From NCBI GenBank assembly GCA_033398695.1, contig CM065814.1, positions 108,130,501-108,194,500 on the forward strand: a stretch of 64,000 bases of DNA. Direction: 5' to 3'. Origin of the DNA: Orobanche coerulescens (lineage: Eukaryota; Streptophyta; Magnoliopsida; Lamiales; Orobanchaceae). The notes under the pieces are model-generated. The model worked only from the letters and a program-made list of their open reading frames with translations. It did not search any database and was not told where the DNA came from. The position numbers were made by a program, and so were the translations under genes. Below, piece after piece: positions 49,035-60,215 of the stretch (the first letter of the stretch is position 1; every line of letters starts with the position of its first letter).

Positions 49035-51636
49035 CCCGGTAAGTTTAGGAGGTAAGAAATACTATCTTGTTGTTATTGATGATTACTCCAGGTATGCTTG
49101 GACAATTTTCCTAAGCAAGAAGAAGGAAACAACATCAAAGCTGCCCGAGCTCTTGAGAAAGCTTCAAAATGAAAAGGGTTTGAGTATCGTGTCCATTCGT
49201 TCCGACAGAGGTACAGAATTTACTAACCGCTTTATGGAGCAGTACTGTTCGGAGAATTGGATACAACACGAATACTCAGCTGCCTGTACACCTCAATAAA
49301 ATGGTGTTGCCGAGCGAAAGAATAGGACGCTGAAAGAAGCAACAAGGACAATGATTGCTGCAAGCAAGTTGCCACAGCGTTTCTGGGGTGAAGCAACCAA
49401 TACAGCATGCTACACTCAAAACCAATGTATCGTCAACAAACACCACAACAAAACAACATACGAGGTATAGAACAACAAAACTCCGTTAGTTTCGTATTTT
49501 CACATTTTTGGAAGCAGGTGCTATGTGTTGAATAATGGGAAGGATCGACTTAGAACCTTTGATGAGAAGTCAGATGAAGGAATATTTGTAGGATATTCCT
49601 CCGTCAGCAAAGCTTACAGAATCTTTAATTAAAGGAAGCTGACGATCGAGGAATCAGTTCATGTAGTGTTCGACGAACCTCACCATGACCCTACAGGAGT
49701 AGAAGATGTTACTCAGAACATCCAACATCTTTCCATCTTAGATCCACCAAATCCCATAGAACCTGTTGTTGACCTAGAAGTCAACCCCGCAACTGTAATA
49801 ATCGATGTAGATGAAGCCGATGCTGTACACGCTGAAGCTGAAACTACAACAACTCAAGATACAGTTCGGGACCCTGAATTAGAACCCGACTGAAGATGGT
49901 TGAGAGATCACCCACAAGAGCTGATCATTGGAAACATTAATGCCGGTGTTTCTACCCGAAGGAAAATACAGAGTACACAAGGAAATGTACTGTGTGCACA
50001 AGAAGAACTAGATACTGAGAAATCACCATTTCCTGAATGGAAATCTCAATCCGAGCTTATAAAACTCAATATGTGCACTACTGCTGTATTCTTAGCCCAG
50101 TCCGAACCTGTTTCTACCACAGAATCTCTAAATAATTCTCATTGGATAACATCTATGGAAGAAGAGCTTAACGGTTTCGAAAGAAACAATGTATGGTATC
50201 TTGTACCCAGGCCTACGCATCAATCAGTTATTGGAACCAAATGGGTATTTAGAAACAAGAAGGATCGAAATGGACTAATTATAAGGAATAAATCAAAACT
50301 AGTCGCACAAGGCTATAGATAGGAAGAAGGCATAGACTACGATGAAACATTTGCCCCTGTAGCCAGACTAGAAACCATTAGTATATTCTTAGCATTTGCC
50401 GTCCATAAGAGCTTCATTGTATACCAAATGGACGTCAAAAGTGCATTCCTAAATGGAGACCTTGCCGAAGAAGTTTATGTTGAACAACCACCAGGGTTTG
50501 CCAACACAGACGGCATGGATCTAGTATACAGGCTGAGGAAAGCACTGTATGGATTTAAGCAATCCCCTAGAGCATGGTATGAGACCCTGTCCCAGTATCT
50601 AACCGATAACGGATTTGAGAAAGGTGCTATGGATAAAACCTTGTTCAAAATACAGGAAGGCGATGACCTTCTAATGGTTCAAATCTACGTAGATGATATT
50701 ATATTTGGTTCAACTAACCTTGTTTTATGTCAAAGGTTCTCTCATCTCATGCAAAGTAAATTTGAAATGAGTATGATGGGAGAACTTAGTTATTTCCTAG
50801 GTTTGCAGGTAAAGCAGTTGCCTATAGGGATCTTCATCAACCAGGAAAAATACAGCAAGGAGATTCTCAACAAATTTGGAATGAACACTTCCAAATCATC
50901 GCCAACTCCCATGAACACTTCCGTGCAAATTAGTGCTGATGAAGCCGAAAAGTCGGTTGACCAATCACTCTACAGGAAGCTTATTGGCTCTCTCCTGTAC
51001 CTAACGGCTAGTAGGCCCGATATCCAGTTTGCTGTAGGAGTGTGTGCGAGATATCAAGTAGCACCCAAAGAATCACACTTCAATACAGCTAAACGAATCC
51101 TGAAGTATATTAAAGGAACAATCGATGTAGGACTATGGTATCATAAAGAAGGCGGATTCGATTTAGTTGGATACAGCTACTCGGATCTCGGAGGCTGCAA
51201 GCTAGATAGGAAGAGTACAAATGGAACTTGTCAATTTCTTGGACCTAGACTTGTTTCTTGGTTCAGTAAGAAGTAATTGGCAAACTCACTTTACACGGCT
51301 GAATCAGAATACTATGCTGCTGGTAGTTGCTGTATGCAAATCCTTTGGATGCAGCAACAGTTGTCAGATTATGGGATTGAAGCCAAGCAAACGCCAATCA
51401 TGTGTGATAGCACGAGTGCAATTGCAATAACGCACAATCCTGTCTTGCACTCGCGCACTAAGCACATCAACATGAAACATCATTTCATAAGGAATCATGT
51501 CGAGAACAAGGATGTTCGGCTGGAAAAAGTTCATACAGATATTCAGTTGGCCGACATCTTCACCAGACCTCTCGATACAGCAAGATTCAACATGCTTCGA
51601 CAAGAATTGGGATTGCTACAGCCTGACTCCCTGTAA
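49035..51636 (+). pseudogene. pol: Sirevirus pol remnant: integrase (partial), reverse transcriptase, RNase H
   Basis: One frame runs through the whole stretch with no frameshift, but it has stops at 49297 (TAA), 49468 (TAG), 49630 (TAA), 49891 (TGA), 50320 (TAG) and 51274 (TAA). The integrase core resumes at VSLGGKKYYLVVIDDYSRY; the second catalytic Asp is in RSDRGTEF and the Glu in NGVAERKNR, while the first Asp lies upstream of the A insertion. The reverse transcriptase has [22 protein letters not shown] and the catalytic YVDD at 50686-50697. RNase H shows [21 protein letters not shown] and CDSTSAIAI, then the copia C-terminal pattern HIxMKHHFIR. The acidic linker at about 49700-49890 is typical of the integrase-RT junction. 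The stops at 49297, 50320 and 51274 stand where Gln is conserved and that at 49468 where Trp is usual, as produced by cytosine deamination. Confidence 0.93.
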
Positions 51637-51660
51637 GTATTTACTGTTTTTACTCAACAA

Positions 51661-51890
51661 TTGAGGGGGAATGCTGTAAGACCCAAGAATACAGTATCCA
51701 CCATTAATTATTGGTACACTCAGAACCTTCAATACAGCACTGTAGTGAACAAAGTAATATGAATCATCCTACAGCTGACGTGTGCAATAATTAAGGGGGA
51801 ATACAGTATGACCCATGAATATAGCATTAATCCAAAAGTTGCTGTATGGAAGTGAAACCTATATGTACCTTTTAAGGGGGAACGTTGTAT
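51661..51890 (+). repeat. Three polypurine-tract-like motifs after pol
   Basis: TTGAGGGGGAATGCTGT (51661), TTAAGGGGGAATACAGT (51791) and TTTTAAGGGGGAACGTTGT (51870) recur at about 130- and 80-base spacing. Each is followed by a similar phrase, GACCCAAGAATACAG, GACCCATGAATATAG or TCGTCGCGAATACAG. Repeated polypurine tracts between pol and the next gene are characteristic of Sireviruses. No LTR begins here. Confidence 0.8.
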
Positions 51891-52411
51891 CGTCGCGAAT
51901 ACAGCACATACTATGGAATTTCGAGTCATTATATATATTATAATATTTCATTTTAAAAATAATTTTTGTCCATGTGCCCTGTTTTCATGTCAAACGTCAT
52001 TTACATTAAATGCCTTACACGACATCTGGACAATCAAATCTCAAAAGCCGCGATGTTTTCAAATTGTTTAATATTTAAAACCGTCGTTTCAGGCATTAAG
52101 GGTAACAACAAATGTCAGAAGTGGGACCCGCTCCTATTTTAAAATTCCATGGATAAGTGTACCAGTTACACTCAGTCCATCGTGACCGTTCATTTCAAAC
52201 ACCGGTTCCCATCCCTTAAATCTGACCATTCGTTCTCTGAAAACCCTTCTTCGCCGCCTACTATAAAAGGACTGCAAATGTCATTTGAGACTCTTTACGC
52301 CTTCTGCATATTTTGAGAGCACTCAAGCAATTCAGCCTACAAGTTTTTCTGTGTTTACTGCATATTCCTCTTAAATCTGTTTTTTTTTTTATCTTTTCTT
52401 GAGATTCATCT
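51891..52411 (+). promoter_or_regulatory. Leader and candidate internal promoter of the env-like gene
   Basis: The 520 bases before the env-like ATG hold no ORF. A consensus TATA box, CTATAAAAGG, is at 52261-52270, 142 bases before the ATG. It is followed by a pyrimidine-rich leader and a T12 tract ending TCTTTTCTTGAG at 52403. That tract also looks like a 3' splice site (AG at 52402-52403), nine bases before ATGGCGGCT. So the gene could be expressed from its own promoter or from a spliced element RNA; the sequence alone does not decide. Confidence 0.45.
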
Positions 52412-55097
52412 ATGGCGGCTACTCAGACATCTTCCTCTGCTCTCAAGAAGTCTCTGAACTTCATCGATGGATGGATCTTCTCCAGATCTGTCGTGATGGA
52501 ATGCATTCATGCTGAAACTGATGACGTCGATACGATGGAGGTCGTCGTCACCAGAATCCATCAACAAGGCCTCTACCGCCTTCGGAGCCACACCGCAGAG
52601 AAATATGACGTTCATCTTGTTGAGGAGTTCTACCTCAATGCCGTGGTTCGTTTTCTGCCTCTGGACCTAGGAGGACATGTTGCTGATATCACAGCAGTCA
52701 TTCGCGGAGTGGAGATCCGCGTTGACCAAGATCTTCTCAAAAACATTTTCAGGCTACCCTCTGAAGGCCTGACCATGGAAGAACTTGAGACATTTAGGTC
52801 TCAAGAGTTGCTGACTCAATATTATGGCTTGTTCAACGGTTTGACAACGGTTGAAGTGGTTCACACCACATGCCATAAGAAAAATTTTTGCTTACCGTTT
52901 GTTTATTTGCATGATTTTTGCTATCGCATCATTGAAAATCGTACAGGTGCATTTGAGATTTGCACAAATCTTAGGTTTAGGATGATGGTAGCAATTATGA
53001 CCTATGAAAAGGTCAATTGGTGTCAAATTATTCTGAAACGCTTGCAGGAAGAAGTGTCCAAACCTGCTACTCAGAAGAAATCGTTGGTTTATTCTTAAAC
53101 CACATTTTGACGAAGTGCGGACTTCCACAATCCGCAGATGCAAAGAAGATAAGTTCGCGGATATTCTTGGGAGGAGTCAAGCCCACTGCTTTCAATCAAA
53201 GCATTCTGATCGCAAACATGCCTTTTATCCGGAACTTGCCGCTATCTGAAGATCTAAGGGACATTTCTTCTAAGTCCCAGAGTGTTGAATCTTCAAGCAA
53301 AAGAAAGAGATCTCACAGCAAGACACATGTTGCTGCTGAGAAGCCGAAAAGGAAGCTAAGGAGGCTCACGAAATCTAAATCTACAGAACACTCCGAGGAT
53401 GCTCCTATCGTGGTGAAACCCACTGATGAACTACCCCAGGGCCCAACCCCTGTGGAAGAGATGCCCGCTAATGTATCGACAGTAAATCCCGAGCCTTTGG
53501 CGGCAACGACGGATACGAGGACATCTATCAACTTGAAAGACTCTAGCGAGTTGGCTACCCCTTCGGAGCCAAATGCTACTTCTCCGATACAGGCTTCCAC
53601 ACCTGTAGAGGAACAAATCGCTACAGCGGACACAAACGTTGTACGAAGTCCCTCCCCGGACACTATTATCAATAAAACCCTTCTTTCTGTGCAAATTGAA
53701 CAGGCCTATGAAAGATTTCTTTAATGGAAAAGCTATAGGCTAGCTCCATACGATACCCTGTACAACTGGAGCGAGTGGAGCAATGAAGAAAGATTCGTGT
53801 TGGAAGTGACGGACTTCAAAGAAGTTGAAGCCCTGATCCAATGGGATAATCTATGCTGCAAAGAGTTAATTGAAAGCCATCTTTTGTACAAAACAGAGGC
53901 CAGAAGGAAGGGAAAGGATAAGTCCGAGGAATCTCCCAAAAGTCCAAAAGAAGACCACGACTCAGACAGCAACTACGATGCCTTTCAGGCAGGTCTGAGA
54001 ATGAGCCGTGAGGAGGCTCACGAAAGAGAAGTCCCCCAAGTTCAACAAAATGATGAAGGGTCATCAAGCCGCGCAACAGCCAGATATTATTCCCGAGCAG
54101 GAGGAATCTGTCCCTCCTGTCGCGGAGGATCAACCATCCATTTCGGAATAGGCACCCGAGCCTACTGTCGCCGCCAAAGAAGAAGAATCACGCGCCTTCC
54201 AGCAAGAGGAATCAGTCCCTTTGCCGGAACAGGCGGACGCTGAGAGACACCAAGAGGAATCAGTCCCTCCTGTATCCATGTCTTCAGAAACCAATTCGAA
54301 ACAGGAGGATGTCGCACCTCCTACTGCCGAAACCAAAACAGCTGCTGCCGCCCCACCAACCGTCTTGGAATCCGATGACGGTACTACACCTGAGGATGTC
54401 CAACTCACTTCACGTCCTAACATGAACTTGAGAAGGTTAAATGGAGTAGAAGACTTTGCCCAGCCAGATTCTCCCCACACTGAAACTAGGAAAGAGCGAT
54501 TACGTGCTCTTGGCCTCCAGACTATATTCATTCAGGACGCAGTGAATGCTCTACACTCAGTTGAAAAAGCTCTTGATTGGATGCACACATCTGTCGTTGA
54601 AGAAATGACTGGACTGAAACATGAAGTCTACCGAGTGGTGGAAGCCTTCACTGTCCTGCCACATGTCTTCAAGCAGGCCCTGAGCCAATTACAAGAAAAA
54701 CAGGAGAAGATCCTGCGAGAAGAGCAATCCAAGCTACGTGTGTCCGAGTACCAAGACAGCATCAGCTATGATCGAATCCGGTTCTCAACTGTGAATCCAT
54801 GACAAGAACATTAAGGATATGTCGCAAGTGCTCTCCTCCCTTGTTGAGAGAATGTCAAAAATTGAGACGAAACAGGATGCCGCTCTGGAGATCCTGGGAC
54901 GTCTTGATGAAAAGGTGTCATACCTTGATGACGCCAAAAAGGGGGAAGAAGCGAGAGAAGCCGCTAGGAGAACGAGGCTTCAGCATGAAAGAGAATTCAA
55001 TGCTGCTCAAGACAGCATTACTGCAAAACTAAACAAATTGGCTGCACCCGCTCAAGGATACAGGATTTCAGGTTCTCGACCTGAGTTCCATGATCCC

Positions 55098-55105
55098 AGC
55101 GTCCC
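55098..55105. other. Left target-site duplication of the hAT MITE (AGCGTCCC)
   Basis: Eight bases that recur at 56470-56477 as AGCGTTCC, with one mismatch. Eight bases is the hAT duplication size. Confidence 0.8.
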
Positions 55106-55261
55106 TAGGGATGGCAAAAAAAAACACGGGTTCGGGTACCCACGGGTTTTTACCCGAATGGGTCCAGTCGGAGTAAAAATTGGTCCGGTCAGTGCAGAGG
55201 CGAGTAGAGAAAAATACGTTGGTCGGTTCGGTTCGGGGTATGGGGTACCCACCCCCGCCCC

Positions 55262-55268
55262 GATATAT

Positions 55269-55315
<47 letters not shown>
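55262..55315. repeat. (TA)n microsatellite
   Basis: A nearly pure AT run of about 50 bases inside the hAT element, directly left of the foldback arm. Confidence 0.9.
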
Positions 55316-55317
<2 letters not shown>

Positions 55318-55318
55318 T

Positions 55319-56080
55319 GGGTTATTCTAAAAGGGTCTTATAATAAAAAGTGTAGGAAGGATTGTGGGAGTGACATGTGTCATCCCCATTCTACATCATA
55401 TGACATGTGTCACCCCCACCCACCCCACCCACACCCCCCATGAAATTTTTTTCCTCCCAAAATTTTTTTTTTTGGGGCAAAAAATTTTTTTTTTTCCCGC
55501 CAAAAAAATTCCCGCCAAAATTTATAAGTGCATCACAGTTATAAAGCTATTGCATCACAATTATGATTTAGTGCATTAAGGTTATAAGTTACTGCATCAT
55601 AGTTGATGCACTTAACTGTTAACTATGATGCAGTAACTTATAACTGCGATGCAGTAAAACTTATTATTACTGTATCACAGTTATAAAATTAATGCATCAC
55701 AATTATGATTTAGTGCATTAAGGTTATAAGTTACTGCATCATAGTTGATGCACTTAACTGTTAACTATGATGCAGTAACTTATAACTGTGATGCAGTAAA
55801 ACTTATTAGTGTGATGCACCAAAACTTATAACCATGATGCACCAAAAAAATGGTGCATCACACTTATAAGTTTTTGGCGGGAAAAAAAAATTTTGGGCCC
55901 CCAATTTTTTTTTTTTGCGGGAATTTTTTTTTTGTGGGGGGTGGGGGGTGGGGGTGGGGGGTGGGGGGTGGGGGGTGCCACATGTCATATGATGTGGCAT
56001 GATGATGTGGCAAGGTGACACATGTCACTCCCACAATCCTTCCTACACTTTTTATTATAAGACCCTTTTTAGAATAACCC
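55319..56080. mobile_element. Foldback element with ~63-bp terminal inverted repeats
   Basis: GGGTTATTCTAAAAGGGTCT starts an arm that continues through GTGTAGGAAGGATTGTGGG to TGACATGTGTCA; its reverse complement ends at 56080 (with one extra A). Next inside are CCCCACC-rich and GGGGTGG-rich blocks that can also pair. No target-site duplication could be assigned, so the superfamily is open. Its position inside the hAT element, beside a TA run, suggests a younger insertion. Confidence 0.7.
55524..55808. repeat. 142-bp tandem duplication, each copy with a 23-bp perfect hairpin
   Basis: GCATCACAATTATGATTTAG occurs at about 55550 and again 142 bases on. Each copy has perfectly complementary 23-base arms around a 16-base loop: 55582-55604 with 55621-55643, and 55724-55746 with 55763-55785. 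Many TGATGCA and TGCATCA words are repeated throughout. This is the centre of the foldback element. Confidence 0.85.
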
Positions 56081-56089
56081 CACCATATA

Positions 56090-56335
56090 TATATATATAA
56101 TACTTAATAAATTAAATATATATATCAGTAATTAAATTAGTAATATTATATATATATATATTAAATTAGTAATAAATTTTAATTAGTAATATTATATATA
56201 TATATATAATATTAATACTTAATAAATTAAATATATATATTAGTAATTAAATTAGTAATATTATATATATATATTAAATTAGTAATAAATTTAAATTAGT
56301 AGTATATTATATATATATATATATATAATATAATC
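56090..56335. repeat. AT-rich duplicated repeats
   Basis: AATACTTAATAAATTAAATA and ATTAAATTAGTAATATTATA phrases are each present at least twice about 120 bases apart, separated by (TA)n runs. This is simple low-complexity DNA inside the hAT element. Confidence 0.7.
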
Positions 56336-56469
56336 CGAGAAAAAAATAATCCGCGGGTACCCGCTGGGTACCCAGAACCATCTGGGGCGGGTCTGGGGCT
56401 AATTTTTAACCGCGGGTCTGGGTTTGGGTAGGCAATACCCGGCCCCGACCCGCCCCATTGCCATCTCTA

Positions 56470-56477
56470 AGCGTTCC
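56470..56477. other. Right target-site duplication of the hAT MITE (AGCGTTCC)
   Basis: Matches 55098-55105 at seven of eight bases and abuts the terminal TCTCTA. Confidence 0.8.
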
Positions 56478-56886
56478 ATGGCAAGACATGATTCAAAGGC
56501 CTTCTGAAATTCGTCTGCCAACCAACCGCCATCCCACTGCTGAAGAAGTGAATCAATGGAGGAGAAATGAATTGATGAGATATTTTTCAAAACTCGTCAG
56601 GGAATCCGTCATCTTCAAATGATGTAAAACCTTAGCGGAGGCTGCGAATAAATTTACAAAGTTGTTAGAAGAAGGAAAGCTTCCTCTCCAACAAGAAATG
56701 AAGTCCAAACATAGACGAGGAGATCGGATTACCCATCCAGAGGACTGGATTCTCGCCTTTGACAAATCATACGATGGTAGAGCAATCTACTTAGATCGAG
56801 GCAATGATTCTCTACAGCATTGGTGGCATGGAACCAAGAACGATCCCGACAAAAGGCCATGGAGACACTCAGATCATAGGAGTTAA

Positions 56887-57377
56887 ATTCCTTGTATTTT
56901 TGTTTGTAATTATGTTTTCAAAACAACAAAATATTGTAATCCTTGTTTCAGTATCAATAAAATATTTGCCTGTCTTGAAAGATTACAACTCGTAATCTAA
57001 TGTGTTATTATATGATTACGTAATTTAATTTAATTGCTGAAATTAATCACAGTATAGAAACTTGTTTAAAAATTAAGCTGTACGAACTTGTCTGCGAACA
57101 GTTCATAGATTCAGTTGTATGCATCTAGAATACATTGTAAGATTGTGCCTGCGCGTCAATCATAAGCTTAAACTGTAAAAACTCTTAGCTGTATCGAACT
57201 CGCCTGCGAGCAGTTCATAAATTAGACTAAGTTGCTGAAAGCCAGATCATTCGACAGAAGACCAAGATATATGCCCGAAGTCATCAAGAAGGTTATTAGC
57301 TTCATGAAGAAGGTTTTGGCATCATCAAGATGGCTTGAAAGATTTAAGTCTTAGCAAATTGTCAAAAAGGGGGAAAT
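56887..57377 (+). other. Sirevirus 3' untranslated region and main polypurine tract
   Basis: No ORF is visible. AATAAAATA occurs near 56957. Two related phrases, GAACTTGTCTGCGAACAGTT near 57085 and GAACTCGCCTGCGAGCAGTT near 57195, form an imperfect direct repeat. The stretch ends in GTCAAAAAGGGGGAAAT (57361-57377), the polypurine tract that primes second-strand synthesis. Confidence 0.75.
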
Positions 57378-58547
57378 TGTTGGGATAACAATACCCAATA
57401 TCGAAATAGTTAGGATAAACAATCCCTGTATCGAATAATGGTGATAAGATGTTTTGACAATATGCCAATCCAGCATACAGTAAGCAAACTGTATCGAAAA
57501 GATAATCAAAAATGTCAACCTATATCGAAGACCTTTCGTAGATCCAGCATATAGTGGAATCTATCATACAACAAAGAAGTCTCATAAAGACTAAGTATGG
57601 AAGCTGTCTCGAATTGACAATACAACTATCATTCCATACAGTTTCAAACAGGACAAGAAGGAATCTTTGTTATTCACGAAAGTCAAACTCATGTTGAAGA
57701 AGATATAAAGATACAGTATTTAAATATCAAAGTCGTCAGAGATCTTCAAACAAGCGCAAAATCCGGATCGTGTTTTATTCAAACACATCATCCCGTTGGA
57801 ACAGAATCTTGCTCAACGGATTTATCTCAACGGATATATTTCAGAAGACTATATATATCCCCTCAAGGCTTTGAAGATCAGTTACCAAAAACTTACGAAG
57901 TTATTATCATATACATCAGAGCAAAACATATCTCCCAAAGCTTTCTGCTATTCAGATATAAGAGATATACAGTGCTCAAAACCTTGAACAACACATCATC
58001 AGCTTATAGCCCAGAAAGTCATAGCTGTTGTTCAACCCTGTTCTATCTTTGAACAAACTCATATCAGCCCTGTGTGGACTGAGGAATCTTTGCTACTCCG
58101 AAACTGTATGTGAAGGACTTGCATTGAAGAAGACGAAGCTTCATAACTGTGTGTGAAGAAGCCAGTCAAGTGTTAGCTCAAACCAATCTGTGTGAACGGT
58201 TGAAAGCTAAGATCTTTATATCAATCTGTGTGAACGATATATTAATTAAGCGTTGTTATAATTACGTAGTTGTGTATGCAGTAATTATAATAAACTTTTT
58301 ACTCATGTGTGGAGGACCAGTGGACGTAGAGGGGTTTACCTCGAACCACTTTAAATACTGTGTTATTTACCTTCTACCTTTATTGTTTTATTAAACTGTG
58401 ATTATTTAAGTATACACTGCACATCGAGTTGCTGTATCCACAGCAACTTACTATTTAAGACTTCCGCTACGCACTCAGATTTAAAACAGTACAGCTTGTT
58501 GTTTAAAACACTTTCCAAGCTGTATCCAGTATACTTAGTGGCCAACA
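57378..58547 (+). repeat. 3' LTR of the Sirevirus (1170 bp)
   Basis: It starts TGTTGGGATAACA straight after the polypurine tract and ends GTGGCCAACA, so the ends are the inverted pair TGTTGG/CCAACA. A TATATATAT stretch at about 57849-57858 is a possible TATA box and AATAAAC near 58280 a possible polyadenylation signal. The 5-base duplication should be CGTGC (58548-58552); its partner is outside the window. Confidence 0.85.
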
Positions 58548-60215
58548 CGTGCTACCCTATTTATGATGTAAAGTGGATATGTGATGCCTATATTTATGTA
58601 CATGCAGTTTCAAATATCGAGTAACTAATGGAATAGACAAAACATAGCAAAAAATTATAGATAGAAATAACTATTAAAATTTATTATTGTATACTTACAT
58701 ATTGTGACAAAAATAGATAGCCAAAATTCGCTCGCGCATATTTATAGATGATTTACCATTTAGGTACATTTTCAATAAATAAATTAATATTAAATGCAAT
58801 CAATATGATTAAAGACCCATGATAAGAAAACAACAATTATATTTTTGTAAAAGTATGAACGTCACATCATAACAATATATAAACAGAGAGGAAAACATAC
58901 AAGTAATGAGTCATATCAGAATTCATTTACCATAATCAAACTAATATGTAGCTCACAATCTGTATAATCAGTTTAAAAACAAATACAAAAGGAAAAATTA
59001 ATTAAGCCATGAGGAGAAGTACGAAAATGGAACATTAAGAAAATTAACTACATTGGTCGAAAAATCATCTATACATTTATTTTTTTACCTTTGATTCATT
59101 GAAAAACTCAGTCAAATATAATACAAAGATATATAATGAAGCAAAATTAATTATTACTATGTATAGTATATTAACAGGAAACTCTGTATTTTTTATAACA
59201 GAATATAAAAAATCTATGAATAATGTATGCATCATACAAAAATTAGTCAAAATTATCTAAAATACGTACATTATGCGTGTTGAACCATAAAAATCATTGC
59301 ATTTATGCCAATTTTTTATATAGGAGAAACTGTCGTTGGTTGATGGAATAGCTGGCTTCAAGTTAATTTGTGAACATACTAGACGATGTAGTGTTGTTGG
59401 ACGAATTTTTGGCAAAGAGATAAACCAAAAAAGGAAGGATTGGAGATGTTTCTAATTATTGCAGAGATAAAGCTTATTTTTGTTGTCATTATCCATATAT
59501 TATGTATTTATATTCTTTTTTATTATTATTGTTCTTATATATTATTTATTCGGGTACATAATTTACCATTCTCCATACATGCTAGATTAATGGACATGCA
59601 CTTGGTGTGTGACCAATTGTATGGATCCTACCACGAAGCATGTAGTGATTTAAGTTGTTCGATGACGACAAAGAGCATGTGGATGGAATTGTAGATGCAC
59701 ATATTTAGGCATCTGAATATCAATTATATCGCATCTTTGTTATTTTATTATTCTGCAACAGTACATAAAGAGCTGATAAGGTGTGGAAGAAGACTTGTCA
59801 TTTGGTTTCAGATAACATCATTTACATGAGGTGTCGAACTCTTAAAAATCCTAGTAATTATGCTTGTATAGTTTATGTTAGCAAAAAAAACGAATACTTG
59901 AATAAACATTAGAAAATTGAAAGGACAATTTATTCAATTAAAACCCTGCAAGAAAATATTAGCAAAATTAAATGTTTGTAGTTGACGAAATCGAAAGAAA
60001 GTCGATGTTGAGTCCAGAAGATATGTCTCCTTAAAGCAGATTCGCCTTCCTGGGATAAAACAACAACTCGATGCACTGATTCGATAATCGCTGCACCCTC
60101 AGCGAACTAGAATAAAATTTGTATACTATCACCGACACGATCGAGAAGGAAAAATGAAGAAGGAAATTGGACTGTAGAAGCTTGAAAAAAACGAAGGCAG
60201 AGGGTTAATTTTCGA
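58548..60215. other. AT-rich intergenic stretch without supported gene
   Basis: No coding region with recognisable content, no tRNA and no clear transposon ends are visible. At about 59960-60125 the minus strand has a 58-codon open stretch after a TTTATTCTAG acceptor-like site, rich in charged residues and unlike its surroundings; it may be a fragment of a host exon but I do not recognise it. The last eight bases (ATTTTCGA) would be the left duplication of the hAT element that follows. Confidence 0.5.

Larger units (their letters stand above)
55106..56469. mobile_element. Non-autonomous hAT element (1364 bp) with nested palindrome
   Basis: It begins TAGGGATGGCAA and ends TTGCCATCTCTA, inverted repeats of 12 bases with one mismatch. 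Subterminal DNA is rich in GGGTACCC, CGGGTTCGGG and similar G/C-rich repeats typical of plant hAT ends. No transposase is present. Inside are a (TA)n run, a long foldback element and duplicated AT-rich DNA. The host reading frame of the env-like gene stands on both sides. Confidence 0.85.
52412..56886 (+). pseudogene. Sirevirus env-like gene, broken by a frameshift, stops and a hAT MITE
   Basis: The first frame (52412 to about 53080) encodes a soluble-looking N-terminal domain with aromatic and basic patches. Coding then passes to another frame, which has a stop at 53722-53724, changes again near 54080, has a TGA at 54800 and then a coiled-coil-rich part (about 54819-55060, heptad-like LSSLVERMSKIETKQDAALE). 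The middle (53300-54450) is rich in Ser, Thr, Pro, Glu and Lys, with a basic KRKRSHSK stretch. The 1364-bp MITE at 55106-56469 interrupts it; the last part (56478-56886) stays in one frame apart from a TGA at 56620. Such genes downstream of pol are called env-like in Sireviruses, but no function has been shown. I see no convincing signal peptide or membrane anchor. Confidence 0.75.
49035..58547 (+). mobile_element. Sirevirus-type Ty1/copia element, 3' half
   Basis: From integrase to the 3' LTR the order is integrase, reverse transcriptase, RNase H, several polypurine-tract-like motifs, an env-like gene, the true polypurine tract and an LTR. The integrase-before-RT order shows a copia element; the extra gene and repeated polypurine tracts after pol are marks of plant Sireviruses. 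Gag, protease, the start of integrase and the 5' LTR should lie left of element A, outside the window. The element is dead: pol has six stops and the env-like gene is broken. Confidence 0.9.

Noticed and set aside
51672..51700. Start of a Sirevirus LTR right after pol (TGCTGTAAGACCC)
   Set aside because: It follows a polypurine-like tract, but the env-like gene comes next and the true LTR with matching TGTTGG/CCAACA ends is at 57378-58547.
54130..54531. Minus-strand ORF of 133 codons in the env-like gene
   Set aside because: It is a shadow of the Ser/Pro/Glu-rich + strand frame.
59440..59694. 84-codon + strand ORF in the intergenic stretch
   Set aside because: Low-complexity hydrophobic start from AT-rich DNA and no recognisable domain.
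59960..60125. Possible host exon on the minus strand (58 codons after a TTTATTCTAG site)
   Set aside because: Open and charged-residue rich, but I cannot match it to a family and no neighbouring exon is visible.
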